NCBI RefSeq assembly: GCF_947495845.1
Contig: NZ_CANMAO010000012.1
Span: 1-64,000 of the forward strand
Length of the DNA: 64,000 nucleotides
Direction: 5' to 3'
Origin: an uncultured Endozoicomonas sp.
Lineage (GTDB): Bacteria > Pseudomonadota > Gammaproteobacteria > Pseudomonadales > Endozoicomonadaceae
The translations under genes were made by a program, and so were the position numbers. Below are positions 9,401 to 17,018 of the stretch, in pieces. Under the pieces are notes generated by a model. It was not told the DNA's origin. It made no database searches and saw nothing but the letters and a program-made list of their open reading frames with translations. Every line of letters starts with the position of its first letter. Position 1 is the first letter of the stretch.

Positions 9401-9508
9401 GTACTGTGCTGCCTTGGCTTTGATAAAGCTGTAAACTTTGTCATCCCCCCGATAAGCCTTGGCCAGCAAGCTATTCAGAGCCCTTCGCTGATGGGCAGGC
9501 TTAACCAC
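3446..9508 (-). CDS. Giant AAA+/transglutaminase-like protein, main (3') part after an in-frame TAG
   Basis: 2,020 residues counted from an internal GTG. Visible order: a first AAA+ module with Walker A GEAGAGKT (about residue 241) and Walker B LLLLDEANLA, resembling the dynein-related/midasin AAA_5 type; a second AAA+ module (about 555) with a degenerate Walker A GPAGWGKD and ISELNL in place of a D-E Walker B; then two copies of a roughly 360-residue unit ending in a transglutaminase-like core. In copy 1 (about 1084) the catalytic Cys and His are Gly and Asn. In copy 2 (about 1444) Cys (GVCRHK), His (SHAFVE) and Asp (SSDGG) are all present. The last 500 residues are unrecognised. The same frame continues upstream through a TAG at 9580-9578 into the 616-codon frame. 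The nearest Shine-Dalgarno (GGAGGA, 9539-9534) is too far from the GTG for normal initiation. Substrate and location are unknown. Confidence 0.75.
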   Translation of the reverse strand: MVKPAHQRRALNSLLAKAYRGDDKVYSFIKAKAAQYFPDQPAELRADHAALRQWFAANPKPTVETVKDSFWLLARHCPSHVHEAINELHTIDDNAIKQLATVLIGVAPISQQQELAKQFKVSFRKVVGQSFYDGNVVSNIRDLLIANRHQLVPGTVINDAVTLLERQVSVILKASMPDAEKRLELSKTFGAFFSDGQLPDGYQDLPDALMTGQRHSKARQERRIAQLARRIDEHPIVFLQGEAGAGKTFMAKAIACRAGYPDCQVLQLSPNRTSDEIFGGQRVIKQGNDRSTEFQEGPILKWAMSENPPLLLLDEANLAPDGLLSPLAGLTGQPPVIDYQGRQYSLTERHHIVLTGNPDHYEGRHLDDVLKTKVPTLFYHPLSEAVLAESIIRPGLPANWSEAQKQQASERLLTLFNQFRELVPGDLMTPRDIKDTLASVRQLLRYQQGPVILDAQDISEEQINALIHKAFMDSLSGAVTGSQHQQLEALNHWYQGQFPEDTAILNGVNRAFSAFMEKLQKNNPEGDFGTEPVRKLVYNYWQSLEKDDDGRISVLVEGPAGWGKDFILDRTIQQWQQEQSANRPMVHINANLHQWPKLVEKVREAMTRGHILAISELNLIPSHYLEGLFNDVLTGYAAPGFRLFGTINPGSFDGRESLSPALKSRCTQIKLEQLSRSDLEGLISRQKEVPEGLSEWLADRFYQLSLALREQGSPIQPALDDLFGCTRYLAAQPANQWQDGFIEHLSLANRSLESPLNVDENLRSTLDQQQKTEQWRLTQERLVNQAESLKEPITVKFGNEVKLRKNYMMVTREVTGESIYPQFLAQYFSSDEKEKGARKNPLNTKASSVVGEKEANPHRNAQATIYFQGRSFKPDQYRLGLSAIRYNDGQLMQYPISWEYGGLQDISPELSQLIWREDLYNEEVPGQISLTLSNQWHPLPSLSAMDSLQAIQVTPETDIDVKRSDKTGQLMIALADRNGAPVNAVVDFIVAPDADYFSQLDDNIPVELQSGLGSSTINQFLEKNVVNPINGEMAFKELNDIHNISNIPKRLEALRRWLDSFSETKKRVSENGEDLLSRVLGTKQGSGSDKLVVFHLLCDFWGIPSRIVDNERNGFVEVSPDFGEKWHYYPVERSHYFSKDIQPEWPEYQKTKGSLTSNPASKQAERDKPAFKTPVVRPPKSSSTGSNHVRKSPWSAKPAANNLMTSLLPQTLSFGDITGTSNFEVDRYFPEYPYDARQYRLTLSETILDADGQLRSYPVTWVDSEVEAFPSVTELPWRADLKVDELPGKIALNLTGDWQPLPSLTPVDDLRGIRTKPDVIIELGRSGSTGQLLIRSLASETMDAIVDFIVAPQQVYYEQLEPNDSIALQDDLCSPALKALFDEHIFSQNDDVEAFDQLRWINNVDDTSERLQTLMEWLDSFSDNANVSGNGSELLLNILREKQGVCRHKAMVFQMLCHYWGVPARTVSNTSHAFVEISSDGGQSWHQYQVGGGGNSESVVTEPDWTDYNNSGFSELAAPNERKKRNYDPFGQGLDRGSETTGTEVSSSSNNKSEADSEVYDHPSGKNSVQPSSKSLKKDFEKFYSNIDWSDSLYKHIDRFKKELEQDTVDPGLLAELKIRMQAELNRMDEGDPTAYLRSQWAELLSFPAYRYIHGDNEWVSIIKRALLHSPLVVEKYTYSSVIKGKIQYHFFRAEKQDYLESYMEPTQFDHVNLDLEPSSLQDSYIDWFLGLCEENIQLSQIFASDFQKLSGTPDFVAYKERVNRLLDKMPYPSFDRIKPLDVITEKEALLTSFASTLPRSQYLSAKIGSNRIDRKYTHAPESNSRLAPERLAKGLPAFVNESVHKSYKPVVFDMCHIDHRQMTRLGEKLPSDIHYDFQKKGRDKCYRAYIEGLYRADGHSIKVTNYPDFTERGDWYESFNLDLFITWLCQTQKDCRNTTWRWLFNSYQGCIEQDNGIKLPYGILDIEHTDTVKPFDVMKYSKQQIRDNFQEPSAVVLNNHDILMMYEEFVQVMKAAVVE

Positions 9509-9577
9509 CGCATCGCCATCCAGCTTACGCTCTTCCTCCGACTTTTTATCAAGTTGCTCCTGAAACGAGGCTGGTGT

Positions 9578-11428
9578 CTAGGGTGGACGGGATGGATATC
9601 GGCGCTGCAGAGAGCTGGGAAGCTCCTGAAGTAAACGATAGAACGGATTGCCTGACTTTGCTGCAACGGACGCATTGGATAAAAACACCTGATTAAACAA
9701 TCGAGAGCCGGTTTCAAGACCATCTTCAGGTTTAACCAACGTCACCCTTGCTTTGGGCAATGGGATTTTTTGGCCATGAAGGAACAAATAGGGGTCTGGC
9801 AACAACAGTGTTTCCAGCATGGCTGCAAGCTCAGGCTTTCTTTCCAGCCCGTCAAGCACTACCGGCGGGGTTCCCTCGAGCAGGCAGTCCATTAACGGGC
9901 TGGTTATTACGGAAAACGTGAAATCCTGTTTACTGATTAATTTCACCTGTTGCAGGGATTCCAGTGAATCGCTGATGGTGAATGAATAATGGAATGCCTG
10001 GTCTGAATTCGAATCTGCTGTCAACTCACTGCGGTCTATTACCTGGCAATGACTGGACTCAGTCGTCAGTTGAGTCGGTGGAATGTCATTAAAAAGGGCT
10101 GGACGAGTCGACTCAGGCAATGCTTCCAACTGACCGAATAGCCATAGCCAGTCTTCTTTGCTGAGAACAGAGGTCACCACCAACTGCCCAGCCCCCCCCA
10201 GCAGGTCGGATAAAGCGCTCGCTTGAACAACTGAAGTACCTTCCACTTTGACAGAATGTTTCAGCGATTTAACCGTCGCCGAATTCAAACATACTGACGT
10301 TTTTTCTACCGAGAACAGCTCGGCTTTTTCAATGGCAGACTTTTTAAGCTGGCCAAGCTGTTCGTCGGAAACGGCTTCCCGACTCAGTGTCAAACCCTCA
10401 GGTAAAGAAACCCATTGTCGATCGACATAAAATCCTCCCGCGCGCAAAGCATCCGTAATCGTTGACTTAAAAGCCTTATCTTCCCATGGTGCATTTTGCA
10501 GGGTCAGATGTGTACTCGCTGTAAGGTTAGCCAATTTACCTGATGAGAAATACAATTGCCCCCGTGCGTCCAGAGTAATACCGCCAAACAGCGCATGTTG
10601 CCAATCGGGTTCTGCCGCAAAGTCGATGACTGTAGAGTAACCACTTTCACCATGCCCCAGCTGTTCCAGTTGATCCAGCAAATCGTCATCTGAGCAAGAT
10701 GAAGACGGTTCAGCAACGGTATCGCTCACCTCTTTCATTTGACCAAGCCGCCGCCACAAATCAGGGTTGGCGGCCTGTCGCCCCTTCAGCATGTCATCAT
10801 TGACAAGAAATAATCGATGAATGCTGTCACCCAGAGGTAACCCATTACAGGTTGGGTTAGCCTGCATAATATCATTGAACTCGGCGATATCACCGGGCGT
10901 CATGGCAGTCAGATCAAAAATAAGGGTTAGCGGTTTGTCTTGATATATCCGACCCTGAGCGTTTTTCAGCTGGCTATTTTCCAGCCAAACCGTCTGCATC
11001 AGATCTGATGTCTCAAGATCTTCTGGTGATCGAATACAAATAACGGACTCAGGAGGTAACTTTTGGTATTGCTGGTCAATAACCTGCTGCTTCGACAGGT
11101 CATTATTAGTAAAGAAATAGCTGCCAGGACTTTGGCTGACCTTAGTGGCCGAAAGTGAATGTTCTTTAAACGCTTCATCTGCGCTCAACTCTGAATGATG
11201 ATGCGTAATCTTCCCGGAATATTTGTCATAAATGGACTGTTCACCCTGCTGGAGAGGGTGTGAAGAGTCGCTTTCAACCTTACGTTCAATACTTGCTTCA
11301 TTGACTTTATAGCCAAACGCAAGTCGAAACCCAATAACTGCCTTCTCTGCCAGAGAGTAATCATCACCAGAGATTACTTCTCGGTATTCATTTCGGAAGT
11401 GGTTATATCTCTCAAAAAGATTAGGCAT
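9578..11428 (-). CDS. Giant AAA+/transglutaminase-like protein, N-terminal (5') part ending at an in-frame TAG
   Basis: 616 residues, stopping at TAG (9580-9578). After 23 further sense codons in the same frame the 2,020-residue frame begins, so 3446-11428 is one frame of 2,660 codons with a single amber. The fragment has no Walker A. Two stretches resemble the Walker B/sensor-1 half of AAA modules: LTLIFDLTAMTPGDIAEF followed by RLFLVND (about residues 165-215), and PPVVLDGLERKPELAAMLE followed by LPKARVTLV (about 525-570). They may be degenerate AAA units of a multi-AAA chain like midasin or dynein; this is inference. No signal peptide is seen and the ribosome-binding site is weak. The fragment could be a pseudogene part, a readthrough product or an independent protein. 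Confidence 0.65.
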   Translation of the reverse strand: MPNLFERYNHFRNEYREVISGDDYSLAEKAVIGFRLAFGYKVNEASIERKVESDSSHPLQQGEQSIYDKYSGKITHHHSELSADEAFKEHSLSATKVSQSPGSYFFTNNDLSKQQVIDQQYQKLPPESVICIRSPEDLETSDLMQTVWLENSQLKNAQGRIYQDKPLTLIFDLTAMTPGDIAEFNDIMQANPTCNGLPLGDSIHRLFLVNDDMLKGRQAANPDLWRRLGQMKEVSDTVAEPSSSCSDDDLLDQLEQLGHGESGYSTVIDFAAEPDWQHALFGGITLDARGQLYFSSGKLANLTASTHLTLQNAPWEDKAFKSTITDALRAGGFYVDRQWVSLPEGLTLSREAVSDEQLGQLKKSAIEKAELFSVEKTSVCLNSATVKSLKHSVKVEGTSVVQASALSDLLGGAGQLVVTSVLSKEDWLWLFGQLEALPESTRPALFNDIPPTQLTTESSHCQVIDRSELTADSNSDQAFHYSFTISDSLESLQQVKLISKQDFTFSVITSPLMDCLLEGTPPVVLDGLERKPELAAMLETLLLPDPYLFLHGQKIPLPKARVTLVKPEDGLETGSRLFNQVFLSNASVAAKSGNPFYRLLQELPSSLQRRYPSRPP

Positions 11429-11543
11429 TTTGAACTTATTTCTCTCGTAGAGAACTTCAAGATAAGTTCGGCCATTCCTGATTCTGCTTTAAAAACAACA
11501 GTTTTATTAGAAAATGAGAAGTCAGATAAATCAAAATAAGAAA

Positions 11544-12127
11544 TTACTGGTGCCGTAAAAAAGCACAAGATACAGCCTTTGATTCATCGGGAGTGGCTGG
11601 CTCTGCTTGATAATGCGAATTATAAGGCAACTCAAGCTGTTGCTCTGCATACTCCAAAACAGATGCAATCAGTTCGGAATGATCTGGCAAAACACGGCAA
11701 ACTAATACACAAGGCCTGCCATGATTATCTTTAACTGAGTTATCAAGAAACTCAGTTAGTGTCGTTTTTTTCACATGAGGCATTACTGCCTCAATCACTG
11801 CATTATCACCATCATAAATAGCAACATGATTAATGGCATAAGTACCCGGCCATATGGAATCGAATATTTCTGGCTTGTTGATCAGGTTCTCTGCAAGGCG
11901 CAACGGCGGGAGCATAGCGAGCTATGTGACCAGAGTTGCAACGCAGTCAGAGGGTCTGATCAACAAGTCAGAAAATATGATTTCATATGGTTGGGTACTT
12001 AGCCATCGCGACCAGCAAAAATACGGCTTATTGCCCATTCAGCTTCACCACCGGAGCGGAACTGGAATAACAGATCCCCCGGCAATAGGTCTTCAGAAAT
12101 AATGGGGGCTGGTTGTTGTTTGTCCAT
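11544..12127 (-). pseudogene. Papain-like (YiiX/NlpC-P60-type) hydrolase gene broken by a short repeat element
   Basis: The gene starts at ATG 12127 with a good ribosome-binding site (GAGGAT) and reads 42 codons, with LLPGDLLFQFRSGG (about residues 14-27), up to a TAA created at the edge of an inserted element (11841-11999). Beyond it the frame continues with YAINHVAIYDGD and AVIEAVMPHV and ends in a Cys-containing KAVSCAFLRHQ. Removing the insert and one TA restores a continuous frame (GRDG-YAINH) of 140 codons. GDLLF, then HVAIYDG, IEA and a later Cys match the permuted papain-like amidase/peptidase family; the specific substrate is unknown. It lies 25 nt after aroE, probably in its operon. 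The C-terminus may also be frameshifted at the A6 run 11557-11562. Confidence 0.72.
11839..12001. mobile_element. MITE-like element, family 2, copy A (inserted in the hydrolase gene)
   Basis: A roughly 159-bp non-coding unit flanked by TA on both sides (11839-11840 and 12000-12001). Its ends are long imperfect inverted repeats (AGTACCC, CCATATG-AATC, then TTGTTGATCAG) running about 50 bp. The TA duplication and lack of coding capacity fit a non-autonomous element of the IS630/Tc1-mariner type. It shares its interior (GCAAGGCGCA, GGGAGCATAG, ACCAGAGTTG) with a second copy at 33181-33337, which confirms it as a repeat family. The insertion introduces an immediate stop in the host gene. Confidence 0.8.
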
Positions 12128-12152
12128 ATCCTCACCATCGCTCTATCGAATA

Positions 12153-12980
12153 TTAACTCAGATCCGCTCGAAGCAAATCCAACATAAGATTCGTTGCCGG
12201 GCGAACACCTCGCCAGATAGCAAATTGCTCTGCGGCTTGCTCAACCAGCATCCCCAAACCATCAATGGTTTTACCGGCACCTTGCTCACGACACCAGCGA
12301 TTGAATACGGTTTCTTCAGCGCCATACATCATGTCATAGCAACAGGTGGATGGCGTGATGACATGGGCAGGTATTGGCGGTAAGTCGCCTTGCAGGCTGG
12401 CGGAAGTACCGTTAATGATTAAGTCAAAGTAGCCTTCCATCTCTCCAAAACTGCTAGCAGACAATGGCGAACCGGGAAAAAGTTCAACAAGGGTTTCAGC
12501 CTTACTTAACGTGCGGTTAGCAATAACAATTTCTGAAGGTTGCTCAGACAGCAAAGGTTCAAGGATTCCTCGAACAGCACCACCTGCACCGAGCACCAGC
12601 ACCCGGGCATTTTTAATCTCAATATCATTATTGTTTTTCAGGTCTGCCACCAGCCCCAGACCATCGGTATTGTCACCATTAATGTGGCCATTTTCATCTT
12701 GCCAAAGCGTATTAACAGCGCCCGCCTTTTCCGCACGGGAGGTTTTCTTTACTGCCAGCTGCCAGGCTTCTTCTTTAAAGGGCACAGTAACACTTAAGCC
12801 GAGATCACCATTTTCAAAGAACGCCTCCACCGCTTCCCGAAAGCCATTTATTTCAACAAGCATGGCGGTATAACGAAGATTCTGATTGGTCTGGTCAGCA
12901 AACAGTGTATGAATGACTGGTGATTTACTGTGGGCAATCGGGTTACCCATAACGGCATAACTGTCTACTGGGCCGGCCAT
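12153..12980 (-). CDS. aroE: Shikimate dehydrogenase (NADP+) AroE
   Basis: 275 residues, normal length. It reduces 3-dehydroshikimate to shikimate with NADPH in chorismate synthesis. The N-terminal substrate-binding segment YAVMGNPIAHSKSPVIHTLF (about residues 8-27), the NTDG loop (NGDNTDGLG, near 102) and the dinucleotide-binding LGAGGAVRGIL (near 129) are all present. It starts 3 nt after hemF, so hemF-aroE are co-transcribed, and the broken hydrolase gene follows. The hemF-aroE pairing is conserved in Pseudomonas near the origin. Confidence 0.98.
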   Translation of the reverse strand: MAGPVDSYAVMGNPIAHSKSPVIHTLFADQTNQNLRYTAMLVEINGFREAVEAFFENGDLGLSVTVPFKEEAWQLAVKKTSRAEKAGAVNTLWQDENGHINGDNTDGLGLVADLKNNNDIEIKNARVLVLGAGGAVRGILEPLLSEQPSEIVIANRTLSKAETLVELFPGSPLSASSFGEMEGYFDLIINGTSASLQGDLPPIPAHVITPSTCCYDMMYGAEETVFNRWCREQGAGKTIDGLGMLVEQAAEQFAIWRGVRPATNLMLDLLRADLS

Positions 12981-12983
12981 GAT

Positions 12984-14484
<1,501 letters not shown>

Positions 14485-14568
14485 CCAACAACCTTCCACA
14501 ACTCTAAAATAACCCGGTTATTTAATGCTGCAAGTCTAACAAGAGACGCTTTTGAGAAACAGAGATGG

Positions 14569-15705
14569 CTAACCCAGTCGAATAAAACCGCCGGGCGTGG
14601 ATTCAATCACACCATCCAGCTCCATTTCGGTGAGAAGCACGGAAAGCTCCGTATAGGGGATTCCGGAAACCGCACAGATTTGATCCACACTGACCACGTC
14701 AAAGCCCATGGCTTCTATAATTTTTAACCGGAGTGGGTCGGTTTCCTGATGATGGTTCGAAGCAACATGATCAAACTCACGGATTGCCCCACGCAGCTGA
14801 GGCGCCAGCTCCATCAAGATATCATCCGGATGTTCCACCAGCACAGCGCCTTCCCGTATCAACTTATGACACCCTTTACTCAACGGGTTAAGGACAGATC
14901 CGGGAACAGCAAACACTTCCCGCCCTTGTTCGGCCGCCATTCTTGCCGAGATCAAAGAGCCACTTTCCATCGCAGCTTCCACCACCAGAACGCCCAGCGA
15001 CAGGCCGGAAAGGATTCTATTGCGTCGGGGAAAGTTACCGGCAAAAGGTTTGGTGCCTAAAGGGTATTCGCTCACTAACGCGCCTTGAACGGCAATGGCC
15101 TGATAAATATCTCGGTGCCGTGCCGGGTAGACCTGATCAACGCCTGTGCCCAGAACAGCGACAGTACCACCGTAAGAACTGAGCGCACCTTGATGCGCAG
15201 CGGCATCAATTCCCATTGCCATGCCACTGGTGATCACCAATCCGCTTCTTGCTATTTGCTCACTGAATTCCTGGGCAACTCTGCGGCCATTTGGTGTAGG
15301 CCGTCGACTGCCAACAACCCCCAGTTGTGGCTCGCGCAACAAACTGCAGTTTCCGATGACATAAAGCACAACCGGTGGATCCGGAAGTTCCTTTAGCGCT
15401 TCAGGGTAACCGACTGACTCCGGCGTCAGTATTGAGTGCGCCTCACTGGAATGCAGCCATGCTTCAGTGTGTTTCAGCTGTTTTTTTATATCAGCCTGCA
15501 GAATAGAGTGAGCCAATTTTCTGGAAATCACGGAGCATAGATGAGCTTCCGTCGCGGAGAATATCTTCTCAGGATGACCAAATTGTTCGATCAGCTTGGA
15601 GACTTTTATTGGCCCAAGGCCGGGAATAAGGGAGAGCTTTAGCCAGGGAAGAATCTGTGGCCAGTTTTTCTGGCTCGATTGTGGAAGCGTTTGAACTGAT
15701 ATCAT
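14569..15705 (-). CDS. dprA: DNA-processing protein DprA (Smf)
   Basis: 378 residues from ATG 15705; an upstream in-frame extension to 15756 exists but adds an atypical N-terminus. DprA loads RecA on incoming single-stranded DNA during natural transformation. N-terminal helix-hairpin-helix region (SLIPGLGPIKVSKLIEQFG), central Rossmann core VVGSRRPTPNGRRVAQEFSE, ITSGMAMGIDAAAHQGAL, FPRRNRILSGLS and EAAMESGSLISARMAAEQGR, and a C-terminal winged-helix domain ending in ELDGVIESTPGGFIRL. Gene order (LysM gene, dprA, tsaC) matches Pseudomonas. Its presence alone does not prove competence. Confidence 0.97.
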   Translation of the reverse strand: MISVQTLPQSSQKNWPQILPWLKLSLIPGLGPIKVSKLIEQFGHPEKIFSATEAHLCSVISRKLAHSILQADIKKQLKHTEAWLHSSEAHSILTPESVGYPEALKELPDPPVVLYVIGNCSLLREPQLGVVGSRRPTPNGRRVAQEFSEQIARSGLVITSGMAMGIDAAAHQGALSSYGGTVAVLGTGVDQVYPARHRDIYQAIAVQGALVSEYPLGTKPFAGNFPRRNRILSGLSLGVLVVEAAMESGSLISARMAAEQGREVFAVPGSVLNPLSKGCHKLIREGAVLVEHPDDILMELAPQLRGAIREFDHVASNHHQETDPLRLKIIEAMGFDVVSVDQICAVSGIPYTELSVLLTEMELDGVIESTPGGFIRLG

Positions 15706-15800
15706 CGATTTCTCTTTCGGGTCAGTGTGGCTTTTATTTGTTAGTGAAAGCCACACTTCCCGGGGGCATCCTGCCCGAAAACCGAATCTATGGTTTCAGA

Positions 15801-16838
15801 TTATGGCTGTGGGCTTTTGAGGATATAGCCAACTTCAAGATCCTCTTCTGCCATCAGCACAATACCATAGCTCATTTTTTCAAAAGGGCGATAAACCATG
15901 ACATAACCCACCCGTTCCAGCGGTAAAGACACTTTCTCGCCAGAGAACGGATCCAACACTTTTTCATCCGGGCGGTAAATGGCGAATACATCACCTTGCT
16001 CCAGCTGTTCACGTCCACCTTTGTTGATGATGATCGTGTCATGCTTGGAGATCTTCTTTGAACCGTTCAGGTTAGCAGTCACCGTGGCTTCAACTGGTAC
16101 TTCAGGGGATTTTGGAAAGAAGGTCGTCACCAGGCCACTGGATTCCTGATCAACCAGACGATCACCATTGCGCATCTCCAGCTTGCTGCTTTGAATGATG
16201 ATAGAGGCTACGTCACCTTGAACCTGATGCAAGTTGGCAGTGCCGATATCAAGACCAACAATACCCAGCAACTCTCCGGTTTGCGGATCTTCGATCATAT
16301 CGCCACGGCGGACAGCACTGAATCGTGAGACGTTATCCGCAGTAAAGTCACCTCTGGCATACACTTTGTCACCCGTGGCGGCAGTCGTCTTAGAATCTTC
16401 GCCGTAAAATACATAAGGTGACTGTTCAAACTCTTCTTCACTGGCAAATACATAGCCACCTTTCAAATAGCTCTTGATAGCACCGAGAGGAATCGCTGGA
16501 ATGGCAGACTCACCGGGCAACACTCGCACCTTTGGACTAAGCTTGATGGTTCGTCCGGTATCGCCACGGCTTGAAATCATCAAACGAGGCTTACCGTCAA
16601 CATAAACCAGGCTGATCACATCCCCGGGGAATATCAGGTGAGGGTTCTGAATTTGCGGATTGGCATGCCAAATCTCAGGCCATAACCATGGGCTTTCCAG
16701 GAACGTTGTTGATATATCCCACAGGGTATCGCCTGATGCTACCGTGTACTTGGTGGGGGAATCGTCTTTTATGGGGCCACTTGCCATACCCAGTGTAGAC
16801 ATGACCAGCAGGACACCTGCCAGAACAATACGTTTCAT
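15801..16838 (-). CDS. LysM-domain envelope protein (PA0020-like)
   Basis: 345 residues from ATG 16838, chosen because it begins a clear signal peptide (MKRIVLAGVLLVMSTLGMAS); the frame extends upstream without support. A single LysM domain, YTVASGDTLWDISTTFLE through NPHLIFPGDVISLV (about residues 33-80), predicts peptidoglycan binding in the periplasm. The remaining 260 residues are the conserved partner region of this family, found beside dprA and def near the origin in Pseudomonas relatives. The biochemical role is not established. It is divergent from the next gene, with about 180 bp between. Confidence 0.88.
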   Translation of the reverse strand: MKRIVLAGVLLVMSTLGMASGPIKDDSPTKYTVASGDTLWDISTTFLESPWLWPEIWHANPQIQNPHLIFPGDVISLVYVDGKPRLMISSRGDTGRTIKLSPKVRVLPGESAIPAIPLGAIKSYLKGGYVFASEEEFEQSPYVFYGEDSKTTAATGDKVYARGDFTADNVSRFSAVRRGDMIEDPQTGELLGIVGLDIGTANLHQVQGDVASIIIQSSKLEMRNGDRLVDQESSGLVTTFFPKSPEVPVEATVTANLNGSKKISKHDTIIINKGGREQLEQGDVFAIYRPDEKVLDPFSGEKVSLPLERVGYVMVYRPFEKMSYGIVLMAEEDLEVGYILKSPQP

Positions 16839-17018
16839 TGTGATCCGATCCCTTGAATGATTTATTGCAAACATTGCGAACAGTGTATCAATCGCCTCTG
16901 GTTCTGGGCAATCAGCTCTAACAGGTTCTCGGCTTTTATTGTTAATTCTCAAGATAAAGTCACAGTTACTTAACCACCAACACGGACGATAACCATGCCT
17001 TCGACCCTGTTTTTTTGA

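Noticed and set aside
3446-9508. Treating the 2,020-codon frame as an independent gene with its own start.
   Set aside because: Its GTG has no suitably spaced ribosome-binding site and the frame is continuous upstream through a single TAG, so I describe it as the 3' part of a larger gene.
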